Part shown: one piece after another, positions 10,314 to 17,575 of the stretch
Layout of the letters: the number at the start of each line of letters is the position of its first letter
How positions within the stretch are numbered: the first letter of the stretch is position 1
Assembly (NCBI RefSeq): GCF_025506335.1
Contig: NZ_JANZYO010000001.1
Location: 124,001 to 188,000 of the forward strand
Reading direction: 5' to 3'
Length of the DNA: 64,000 nucleotides
Source of the DNA: Mumia quercus
Lineage (GTDB): Bacteria; Actinomycetota; Actinomycetes; Propionibacteriales; Nocardioidaceae
Notes under the pieces: model-generated
What the model was told of the DNA's origin: nothing
The model's input: the letters and a program-made list of their open reading frames with translations, nothing else
Database searches by the model: none
Made by a program: the position numbers and the translations under genes

Positions 10314-11036
10314 ATGAAAGACCCGACATCCATGGGCGAGGTCTTCCTCGCCGACCCGCCGGCCGGCGCCGCAGCCGCTGCGGGACCGACCCGCCGTACG
10401 CGCGCCTGGGCGGTGAGCGGGATCGTCGCCGCCGCGCTCGGCCTGGTGACGATCATCGTCTCCCTGGGATTCTGGGACCCCGACCTCGACTACTCCGACC
10501 CGATGGCGATCGCGCACCGCCTGGGCGACCTCCAGTCCCGGCTGATCGTCATGCACGTGGCGATGGTGAGCGGGATCGTGGCCCTGGTCGTCTTCGCGTG
10601 CGGCCTGGCGCGACGGCTCAACGACGCGCTCCCGGCCGGGAGCCTCCACGGCGCCGTCGCTGCCGGCGGGCTCGGTCTGGTCGCCGTCGCGAGCCTGCTC
10701 GGCTCCGGTCTCGACACCCAGTTCCTGTTCGCCGTCGACGCGGCCGAGGACGGCGTGCCCGAGACCGTCGCGTTCTACGACCACTGGATCGCCACGATCC
10801 CGTGGCTGTGGGTCGGTGCCGGCCTCGCCGGTGTCGTCCTCGCGGTTGCTGCGCTGAAGCACAAGGCCGTCCCGCGCTGGATCGGTCTCGTCGGACTCGT
10901 GCTCGGTGGACTCACGCTGCTCTTCGGGATCTCTCCGCTGCAGTACATGGCGGGCTTCCTGGGCCCGGTCTGGCTGCTCGTCACCGCACTCGGGTTCACC
11001 CTCGGCGACAAGGCGTACCGGAACGCCGCGGCATGA
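10314..11036 (+). CDS. Polytopic membrane protein of unknown function
   Basis: Protein of 240 residues with about six hydrophobic segments (first WAVSGIVAAALGLVTIIVSL, last FLGPVWLLVTALGFTLG). There is no catalytic motif that I recognise. The start at ATG 10314 has GAGAGG seven bases upstream. It precedes a sensor kinase and response regulator by 83 bases on the same strand and may be a target or partner of that system. Family not identified. Confidence 0.7.
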   Translation: MKDPTSMGEVFLADPPAGAAAAAGPTRRTRAWAVSGIVAAALGLVTIIVSLGFWDPDLDYSDPMAIAHRLGDLQSRLIVMHVAMVSGIVALVVFACGLARRLNDALPAGSLHGAVAAGGLGLVAVASLLGSGLDTQFLFAVDAAEDGVPETVAFYDHWIATIPWLWVGAGLAGVVLAVAALKHKAVPRWIGLVGLVLGGLTLLFGISPLQYMAGFLGPVWLLVTALGFTLGDKAYRNAAA

Positions 11037-11119
11037 CCTGGGGCACGGCGCGGCAGGCGGGGACGAGCTCGCGTAAAGAACCAACGGGGGTGGGCTCGCT
11101 CCCCTATCGTCGGGAGATC

Positions 11120-13111
11120 ATGAGCGATCTCGCGGCGCCTGCCGCTGCCCTGCCGGACTCCGGTCCGACACCCCGCGAAGGCGCGGCGTGGGCAGCGCGT
11201 GCGGTGGTGGCGGTGGCGTGGACGCTAGGCGTGAGCGCTGTCGTCCTCTACCTCCTCACGACGTCGCGGGTCGGGCAGGACGCGCTGTTCGTCTTCGTCG
11301 ACGCGAGCGTCGCGCTGGTCTACGGCGCGGTGGCAGGGGTGCTGCTCGCGCGCCGGTGGCACGCGGTGTCGTGGCTGCTGGCGCTCGCGTCGATCGGGGG
11401 AGGCATGGCGGCCTTCGGGGGCGCCTACCGCGGGACGACCGTCACCTGGGGCTGGCCGTCTCTGCCGCACGTCGAGATGTGGTTCGGGTGGACGTGGGTG
11501 CCCGGCACAGTCTCGCTGATCATCGTCGTGCCGTGGCTGATGCGCGACCGCGCTCTCGGGCCGTGGTCTCGTGTCGGGCTGGCACTGGGGATCGTCACCA
11601 CCGGCGCACTCACCGTGCAGCGGGCGGTCTTCCCCATGTCCGACCCGCGCCCGCTGCTGGGCGCCGTCGTCGTGCTCGGGCTGGTGACGGCCGCGGCTGT
11701 CGCCTGGCGCGCGAGGCACGAGCCGGCTGAGCGTGACCACGTCGCGCTCGGCTGGCTCACGGTCGGCGTCACGGCGATGGCGCTGTCGTTCCTCCCGCTC
11801 CTCTGGTACGCCATCCCGCCGTGGACGATGGCTGTCCTCCACCTCGTGTGCCAGCTGCTGTTCTCGGGTGCGATCCTCGTCGTCGTGCTCCGCCAGCAGC
11901 TGTGGGGCATCGACCTCGCGGTGAGCCGCGCCCTGGTCGCCGGCATCCTCACGGTGCTGCTCGTCGGCGCGTACGTCATCGCGGTGCTGGGGGTGCAGGG
12001 CGCCGTCGGGGACACCCGGACGAGCCAGGTCGCCGCTGCCGTCGTGGTGGTGCTCGCCGCACCTTTCCTCCGGCAGTGGGCGGGTCGCCGCGTCGGGGCG
12101 CTGGTGTACGGCGAGGCGCTCGAGCCGCACCGCGCGGTGCGGGCGATGGGTGCGGGCTTCGCCAGCGACGACGAGCGGGCGCTGCTGGACGTCCTGGTGG
12201 CGCAGCTCGCCGCGTCGATGCGGCTGCAGTCCGTGGCGGTGACCAGCGGTGGCGCGACCGTCGCCTCGTACGGGGTGCCGTCGGACAACGTCCTCGAGCT
12301 GCCGGTCGTCCACCGTGGCCAGGAGATCGGTGTCCTAGTCGTCACCGCACCACCGGGCGAGTGGCTCGGCGCCCGTACCGTCAAGGCCGTGCAGGACCTC
12401 AGCGACCTCGTCGCCGCCGGTCTCGCCCTGACGCTCGCGCTGCACGAGGCCGACGCGGCGCGCGAGCGACTCACCTCCGCGCGCCTCCAGGAGCGCAAGG
12501 TCATCCGTCGCGAGCTCCACGACGGGCTCGGCCCCTGGCTAGCGGGGCTCCGTCTGGGCATGCAGGGCGTCCGCAACGCCGTACGGCCCAACCCTGACCT
12601 TGCGGAGTCGCTGCTCGACAGCCTCAGCGCCGAGCTCGACCAGCGCATCGCCGACGTGCGGTCGCTCTCGCACAACCTCCTCCCGCCGGCCATCGAGCAG
12701 CTCGGTCTCGCGGCGGCGCTGCAGGAGCTGGCGGCGCGGTGGGAGCAGACCGGCATGCACGTACGGCTGCGGTGCGCGCCGCTGCCCGCGCTCGCGGCGC
12801 CGGTGGCGGCGGCCGCGTACGCGATCGCGAGCGAGTCGGTCACCAACGCGGCCAAGCACAGCGGGGCAGACACCTGCACCGTGACGGTCGACGTCGACGA
12901 GCGCACGCTGCGCGTCGTCTGCACCGACGACGGGGCGGGTCTCGACCCGGACGTGCGTGAGGGTGTCGGCCTGCGCGCGATGTCCGAGCGCGCGAGCGAG
13001 CTCGGTGGCGAGGTCGTCGTCGGCCCGAACGGACGACGCGGCACGCGGGTGACGGCACGGGTCCCGCTCGAGCCGTCGGTGGAGACCGTCATCGCAGGAG
13101 GCAAGGCGTGA
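11120..13111 (+). CDS. NarL-type sensor histidine kinase, multi-membrane-span
   Basis: Sensor kinase of 663 residues. The N-terminal half holds about eight membrane helices (residues 25-330). A GAF-like segment follows, then the HisKA_3 dimerisation helix with phospho-acceptor histidine in RRELHDGLGPWLAGLRLG, and an ATPase domain with the N box SESVTNAAKHSG and G box DDGAGLD. The start is ATG 11120 just after a TATCGT -10 and GGGAG. A longer open frame upstream runs through the preceding gene and is not used. It overlaps the response regulator by four bases. The signal is unknown. Confidence 0.9.
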   Translation: MSDLAAPAAALPDSGPTPREGAAWAARAVVAVAWTLGVSAVVLYLLTTSRVGQDALFVFVDASVALVYGAVAGVLLARRWHAVSWLLALASIGGGMAAFGGAYRGTTVTWGWPSLPHVEMWFGWTWVPGTVSLIIVVPWLMRDRALGPWSRVGLALGIVTTGALTVQRAVFPMSDPRPLLGAVVVLGLVTAAAVAWRARHEPAERDHVALGWLTVGVTAMALSFLPLLWYAIPPWTMAVLHLVCQLLFSGAILVVVLRQQLWGIDLAVSRALVAGILTVLLVGAYVIAVLGVQGAVGDTRTSQVAAAVVVVLAAPFLRQWAGRRVGALVYGEALEPHRAVRAMGAGFASDDERALLDVLVAQLAASMRLQSVAVTSGGATVASYGVPSDNVLELPVVHRGQEIGVLVVTAPPGEWLGARTVKAVQDLSDLVAAGLALTLALHEADAARERLTSARLQERKVIRRELHDGLGPWLAGLRLGMQGVRNAVRPNPDLAESLLDSLSAELDQRIADVRSLSHNLLPPAIEQLGLAAALQELAARWEQTGMHVRLRCAPLPALAAPVAAAAYAIASESVTNAAKHSGADTCTVTVDVDERTLRVVCTDDGAGLDPDVREGVGLRAMSERASELGGEVVVGPNGRRGTRVTARVPLEPSVETVIAGGKA

Positions 13112-13767
13112 GCGACACGATCCGCGTCGTGGTCGTCGACGACCACCCGGTGTTCCGGATGGGGATCGCAGGCCTCTTCCACTCGCTGGACGGGCTCGAC
13201 CTCGTCGGACAGGCCGACGGCCCCGCGCAGGCACGCGAGGTGGTCGACGCCGACGTCGACGTGGTCCTGATGGATCTCGACCTCGCCGGCGAGTCCGGCG
13301 TCCTCCTGACCCGCGAGCTCGTGGCGGCGTACCCGGACCTCAAGATCCTCGTCGTCACCATGCACGAGGACGACGTCTCGGTGCTGGCGGCGATGCGCGC
13401 AGGCGCGCGTGGCTACCTGCTGAAGTCGGCCGCGCCCGAGCAGCTCGAACGCGCCGTACGCTCGGTCGCGCTCGGCGACCTCATCATGGGGCAGGGCGTC
13501 GCCGAGCGGGCGCTGTCGTACGTGGCGTCCGCGCCGACCGGGTCGGGGCGCGGTCCGCGGCCGTTCCCCGAGCTCACCGACCGCGAGCTCGAGGTGCTCG
13601 ACCTCGTCGCCCGCGGGATGGGCAACGCGGCGATCGCCCGCGCGTTGACGCTCAGCGAGAAGACGGTGCGCAACCACGTCTCGAACCTGCTGACCAAGCT
13701 GGAGGTGCGAGACCGGGCAGGCGCCGTGGCGGCGGCACGCGACGCGGGGCTCGGCACGGGCTCCTGA
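13108..13767 (+). CDS. NarL/LuxR response regulator
   Basis: Response regulator of 219 residues, GTG start overlapping the kinase stop. The receiver domain carries the acidic pair in VVVDDHP, phospho-acceptor Asp in VVLMDLDLAGESG and Lys in YLLKSAAPEQ. The C-terminal LuxR helix-turn-helix reads LTDRELEVLDLVARGMGNAA, with recognition helix SEKTVRNHVSNLL. It works with the kinase at 11120. A candidate target site is the inverted repeat at 10282. Confidence 0.92.
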   Translation: MSDTIRVVVVDDHPVFRMGIAGLFHSLDGLDLVGQADGPAQAREVVDADVDVVLMDLDLAGESGVLLTRELVAAYPDLKILVVTMHEDDVSVLAAMRAGARGYLLKSAAPEQLERAVRSVALGDLIMGQGVAERALSYVASAPTGSGRGPRPFPELTDRELEVLDLVARGMGNAAIARALTLSEKTVRNHVSNLLTKLEVRDRAGAVAAARDAGLGTGS

Positions 13768-13772
13768 CGCCC

Positions 13773-13794
13773 GCCCGCTGCACCGTCAGCGGGC
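13773..13794. terminator. Bidirectional hairpin, response regulator / GDPD
   Basis: GCCCGCTG and CAGCGGGC form a perfect 8-bp stem with a six-base loop, between convergent genes. The stop codon of the phosphodiesterase gene lies in it. No T tract follows. Confidence 0.55.
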
Positions 13795-14571
13795 AGCGCC
13801 GACGTTCTCGTCACGTCGCAGGACCGACAGCGCCCTGCCGGGCCGGTCGGTGATGATCCCCTCGACGCCCGCGTCGGCCGCGCGACGGATCGCTGCACGC
13901 GAGTTCGCCGTCCACACGTACGTCTCGAGCCCGGCGAGCTGGGCGCGGCGGACGTACGCGGAGCTGACCGCGCCGTGCCACGGGTTCACCGCCGAGACCC
14001 ACGCCTCGAGCGCCGGGTTGCGGGGCGCGCTGCGGACGAGCAGCCCGCGGGGCACGTCCGGCATGAGGCGCCCGAACGCGCGCAGCGCGTGCGCGTCGAA
14101 GCTCTGCACGGCCACCGCGACGCCAGGCGAGAAGGCGCGCAGCACCTCCGCGACCCGGGGGACGAGGTGACGCTGCGACGACGGGTTCTTGATCTCGAGC
14201 AGGAGTCCGACCCCGGTCGGCCGGAGCGCGTCGAGCACCTGCTCCAGCGTCGGAACCGGCTCGCCGGCGTGGTCCGGGCCGAACCACGACCCCGCATCGA
14301 GGCGGCGGACCTCCTCGTAGCGCAGCAAGGAGACGGGGGCGGTGGCGCGGTACGGGTGGTGGAGGGTGACGTCGGTGGTCCGGGCGAGGGAGTCGTCGTG
14401 CAGGAGGACGGGCACGCCGTCGCTGGTGACCTGCACGTCGACCTCGACGGCGTCCGCACCCTTCCTGACAGCTGCGGCGATGGCGGCGAGCGTGTTCTCA
14501 GGCGCGACGGCGCTGGCGCCCCGGTGTGCGATCACGCGCGGGCGGCGCATCGTGGTGATCTGCTCGTTCAT
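13786..14571 (-). CDS. Glycerophosphodiester phosphodiesterase
   Basis: Hydrolyses glycerophosphodiesters to glycerol-3-phosphate and an alcohol. It has 261 residues with the family motifs VIAHRGASAVAPENTLAA (first catalytic His and metal ligand), ADAVEVDVQVTSDGVPVLLH (Glu-Asp metal pair and second His) and LLEIKNP. There is no signal peptide, so it is cytoplasmic. It is divergent from dinB; no clear ribosome-binding site precedes ATG 14571. Confidence 0.9.
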   Translation of the reverse strand: MNEQITTMRRPRVIAHRGASAVAPENTLAAIAAAVRKGADAVEVDVQVTSDGVPVLLHDDSLARTTDVTLHHPYRATAPVSLLRYEEVRRLDAGSWFGPDHAGEPVPTLEQVLDALRPTGVGLLLEIKNPSSQRHLVPRVAEVLRAFSPGVAVAVQSFDAHALRAFGRLMPDVPRGLLVRSAPRNPALEAWVSAVNPWHGAVSSAYVRRAQLAGLETYVWTANSRAAIRRAADAGVEGIITDRPGRALSVLRRDENVGAAR

Positions 14572-14673
14572 ATGGCGAGCCTCGCCACGGGCGGTGGAGC
14601 GCGGGCGAGAGGCGGGTGTACGGCGGATGAATGCTCGCTGAGACTCTCACGCCGCCTCGGAGAGCGACATATG

Positions 14674-14687
14674 CGAACATATGTTCG
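14674..14687. promoter_or_regulatory. LexA (SOS) box immediately before dinB
   Basis: CGAACATATGTTCG is a perfect palindrome matching the actinobacterial and Gram-positive LexA consensus CGAAC-N4-GTTCG. It ends at the base before the ATG of dinB, leaving no room for a Shine-Dalgarno sequence. Confidence 0.85.
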
Positions 14688-15878
14688 ATGAACGGTGCAG
14701 CGACGATCCTTCACGCTGACCTCGACTCGTTCTTCGCGTCGGTCGAGCAGCGTGACGACCCGTCCCTGCGTGGCCGGCCCGTTTTGGTCGGGGGCGGGGT
14801 GGTGGTCGCGGCGAGCTACGAGGCGAAGGCGTACGGGGTCCGGACCCCGATGGGGATCGTCGAGGCGAAGTCGCTGTGCCCGGGAGCGGTAGTGGCGTCG
14901 CCGCGCTTCGAAGCGTACTCCGCGGCGAGCAAGGCCGTCTTCGAGATCTTCCGCAACACGACGCCGCTGGTCGACCCGGTCTCGATCGACGAGGCGTTCC
15001 TGGAGGTCGGCGGGCTCGCGCGCCTCGTCGGGTCCCCGGAGGCGATCGCCGCGCGCCTGCGGGAGCGGGTGCGCGACGAGGTCGGGCTGCCGATCACTGT
15101 GGGGGTCGCGCGGACGAAGTTACTCGCGAAGGTCGCCAGCGCCTACGCCAAGCCGGACGGGCTGCTCGTTGTTCCGGTCGACGGCGAGCGCGCCTTCTTG
15201 CACCCGCTGCCGGTCGAGCGGATGTGGGGAGTCGGAGCGAAGACGGGCGCGAAGCTGCGGGCGAGGGGCATCGAGAGGATCGGCGACCTCGCCGCGGTGC
15301 CCCCGCACGCCCTCGCCGCGTACGTCGGGCGCGCCGCGGCGTACCACCTCCACGGGCTCGCCAACGGGCAGGACCCGCGTCGTGTCGAGACCGGTCGGCG
15401 GCGCCGCTCGGTGGGCGCGCAACGGGCACTCGGCAGGCGGCCGAAGGAGATGGCCGACATCGACGCCGCGCTCGCCGGGCTCGTCGACCGCGTCGCCCGC
15501 CGGATGCGCAAGGCCGAGCGCGAGGGCCGTACCGTCACGCTGCGGCTGCGCTTCGACGACTTCACGCGCGCCACCCGTTCGCACACCCTGCCGCGGCCCA
15601 CCGCCCGTACCGACCGGCTCCTCGTCGTCGCACGCTCGCTGCTCGACGTCGCCGCGCCGATGATCGCCGAGCGCGGGTGCACGCTGGTGGGTGTGGCCGT
15701 GAGCGGGTTCGACGCCGACACCGGCGTCCAGCTGGAGCTGCCGTTCGGGGAGCCCGACACGACGTCGCTCGACCTCGCTCTCGACGACGTGCGGGAGCGC
15801 TACGGCTCGTCGGCCGTGCTGCGTGCGTCGCTGGTCAAGCGCGGCGAAGGGTTCGCGATGCCCACGCTCCCCGACTGA
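14688..15878 (+). CDS. dinB: DNA polymerase IV (Y family)
   Basis: Error-prone translesion polymerase of 396 residues. The catalytic metal ligands are in LHADLDSFFASVEQ and SIDEAFLEV; the finger motif is YEAKAYGVRTPMG. The little-finger domain follows residue 240. I start at ATG 14688 because the family N terminus begins here and a LexA box fills the preceding 14 bases. An in-frame TTG further upstream would put the LexA box within the gene. The gene is therefore SOS-regulated and possibly leaderless. A hairpin terminator follows. Confidence 0.94.
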   Translation: MNGAATILHADLDSFFASVEQRDDPSLRGRPVLVGGGVVVAASYEAKAYGVRTPMGIVEAKSLCPGAVVASPRFEAYSAASKAVFEIFRNTTPLVDPVSIDEAFLEVGGLARLVGSPEAIAARLRERVRDEVGLPITVGVARTKLLAKVASAYAKPDGLLVVPVDGERAFLHPLPVERMWGVGAKTGAKLRARGIERIGDLAAVPPHALAAYVGRAAAYHLHGLANGQDPRRVETGRRRRSVGAQRALGRRPKEMADIDAALAGLVDRVARRMRKAEREGRTVTLRLRFDDFTRATRSHTLPRPTARTDRLLVVARSLLDVAAPMIAERGCTLVGVAVSGFDADTGVQLELPFGEPDTTSLDLALDDVRERYGSSAVLRASLVKRGEGFAMPTLPD

Positions 15879-15893
15879 CCCGAGACGGCGAAA

Positions 15894-15920
15894 GCCCCAG
15901 GACCGAGATGGTCCTGGGGC
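15894..15920. terminator. Bidirectional terminator, dinB / tRNA-Pro
   Basis: GCCCCAGGACC and GGTCCTGGGGC form a perfect 11-bp stem with a five-base loop. On the minus strand it is followed by TTTC, serving the tRNA; on the plus strand by CTTCG, serving dinB. Confidence 0.8.
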
Positions 15921-15932
15921 CTTCGCACACTG

Positions 15933-16006
15933 TCGGGGTGACAGGATTTGAACCTGCGGCCTCGTCGTCCCGAACGACGCGCGCTACCAAGCTGCGCCAC
16001 ACCCCG
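15933..16006 (-). tRNA. tRNA-Pro (anticodon CGG)
   Basis: A 74-base cloverleaf without encoded CCA. The acceptor arms are CGGGGTG and CACCCCG with discriminator A. The anticodon stem CGTCG/CGACG encloses the loop TTCGGGA, anticodon CGG, reading CCG codons. The T arm contains GGTTCAAATCC. It lies between dinB and the metallophosphoesterase gene. Confidence 0.95.
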
Positions 16007-16055
16007 TGGCCCTCGTACGACGTACGAGCAGAACCTCTCCGCGAGAGTCCCGCGC

Positions 16056-16988
16056 TCAGTTCCTCGGAGAGTCTACCGGACGCAGTTTGAGCACCGTCGC
16101 CTCGGGTCGGCATGCGAAGCGGACCGGGGCGTACGGAGACGTCCCGCACCCCGCCGAGACGTGCAGCCAGGAGGCTTCGTGCCCGGCCGTACGGTGCTGG
16201 TGGAGGCCTCGAGCCCGGCGTCTGTCGAGGTCGCAGTTGGTGACCAGCGCGCCGATGCCGGGGACGCGCAGCTGTCCGCCGTGGGTGTGGCCGGCGAGGA
16301 TCACCGGGTAGCCCGCGACGTTGAAGGCGTCGATCGCGCGAAGGTACGGGGCGTGGACGACCGCGACGGCCAGGTCGGCGGACTGGTCGGCCTTCGACGG
16401 CAGCGCCTCCAGGTCGTCCCGGTTGACGTGCGGGTCGTCGAGCCCGGCGAAGGCCAGCGACACGCCGCGGACGTCGAGTCGAGCAGTCGCGTTGTTGAGG
16501 TCGCTCCAGCCCGCCTCGGCGAACGCCGCACGCATCCTCTCGTACGGCAGGTCCGGCGAGCGGCGACGCTGACCCGAGGGGCCGAGCAGGTAGCGCGCCG
16601 GGTTCTTCATCGTGGGCGAGTAGTAGTCGTTCGACCCGAAGACGAAGACCCCCGGCACGTCGAGGAGGTCGTGGTAGGCGTCGAGGAGGGCCGGGAGCGT
16701 GTCGAGGTGTGCAAGGTTGTCGCCGGTGTTCACCACCAGGTCGGGCTCGTACTCCGCGAGGCTGCGCAGCCACCGTTGCTTGCGCGTCTGGCCCGGCGTC
16801 ATGTGGACGTCGGAGATCTGGAGGACCGTGAGCGAGGGCGCGCCCGCCGGCAGCACCGGCAGGTCGTGCTCGCGGACGACGAACGCGTTCCGCTCGTACA
16901 GCGACGCGTACGCCACGGTGCCCGCACCGACCGCCGTGGTCGCGAGGAAGGCCTTCGTCAGGGTGTGCACGGGGAAAGGGTGCCACAC
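16056..16988 (-). CDS. Metallophosphoesterase
   Basis: Calcineurin-like phosphoesterase of 310 residues. The dinuclear metal motifs are LQISDVHM (D-x-H), VNTGDN (GD), FGSNDYY (replacing the usual GNH) and LAGHTHGGQLR (GHxH). An N-terminal hydrophobic stretch (AFLATTAVGAGTVAYASL) suggests membrane attachment. It matches in type and place the gene next to ponA2 in mycobacteria (Rv3683). The start is uncertain: GTG 16988, or GTG six codons later; neither has a good ribosome-binding site. The natural substrate is unknown. Confidence 0.88.
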   Translation of the reverse strand: MWHPFPVHTLTKAFLATTAVGAGTVAYASLYERNAFVVREHDLPVLPAGAPSLTVLQISDVHMTPGQTRKQRWLRSLAEYEPDLVVNTGDNLAHLDTLPALLDAYHDLLDVPGVFVFGSNDYYSPTMKNPARYLLGPSGQRRRSPDLPYERMRAAFAEAGWSDLNNATARLDVRGVSLAFAGLDDPHVNRDDLEALPSKADQSADLAVAVVHAPYLRAIDAFNVAGYPVILAGHTHGGQLRVPGIGALVTNCDLDRRRARGLHQHRTAGHEASWLHVSAGCGTSPYAPVRFACRPEATVLKLRPVDSPRN

Positions 16989-17042
16989 GGCTGGTCGGGA
17001 ATCGGTGTGCTGACGCGTGCCCGGCCGGGGGATGATGGGGAG

Positions 17043-17501
17043 ATGAGCGAGCTCAAGGATCGTCTGCGTCAGGATCTCACCACGTCCATCAAGGGGCGCG
17101 ACAGCCTGCGGGCGTCGACGCTGCGCATGGTGCTCACCGCGGTGAGCCGGGCCGAGACCGCCGGCACCGAGGCCAAGGAGCTCTCCGACGAGGAGGTGCA
17201 GCGGGTGATCACCTCGGAGTCGAAGAAGCGCCGCGAGGCCGCCGAGGCGTACGAGTCGGGCAACCGTCCGGAGCTGGCGCAGAAGGAGCGCGAGGAGGCC
17301 GAGATCCTCGCCGAGTACCTCCCTGAGCAGCTCAGCGCCGAGGAGGTGTCCGCGCTGGTCTCCGAGGCGATCGCCGAGGCCGGCGTCGCGGGCGAGGGCA
17401 TGCGCGGCATGGGCAAGGTGATGGGCCTGCTCAAGCCCCGTACGGAGGGCCGCGTCGACGGGGCCGCGCTCGCCGCCGAGGTCCGTACGCAGCTCGGCTG
17501 A
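17043..17501 (+). CDS. YqeY/GatB-related protein
   Basis: Helical protein of 152 residues of the GatB_Yqey family, starting MSELKDRLRQDLTTSIKGRD with GGGGAG just before the ATG. These proteins resemble the tail domain of the amidotransferase subunit GatB and may bind tRNA; no precise role is established. A longer frame continues upstream antisense to the metallophosphoesterase but is not coding. It converges on the PBP gene across a strong hairpin. Confidence 0.85.
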   Translation: MSELKDRLRQDLTTSIKGRDSLRASTLRMVLTAVSRAETAGTEAKELSDEEVQRVITSESKKRREAAEAYESGNRPELAQKEREEAEILAEYLPEQLSAEEVSALVSEAIAEAGVAGEGMRGMGKVMGLLKPRTEGRVDGAALAAEVRTQLG

Positions 17502-17519
17502 CGGTCCTCCCGAGACACA

Positions 17520-17554
17520 CGAGGGGTTGCGCCCAGCCTGGGCGCAACCCCTCG
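17520..17554. terminator. Strong bidirectional terminator hairpin
   Basis: Two 17-base arms (CGAGGGGTTGCGCCCAG and its exact complement) meet around a single central base between yqeY and the PBP gene. It should terminate from both sides. Confidence 0.85.
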
Positions 17555-17575
17555 TCGTCGTGTCAGCGGACGGGA

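Noticed and set aside
15933-16006. Attachment site or integrated element at the tRNA-Pro gene
   Set aside because: No integrase gene and no repeat of the tRNA 3' end is present nearby.
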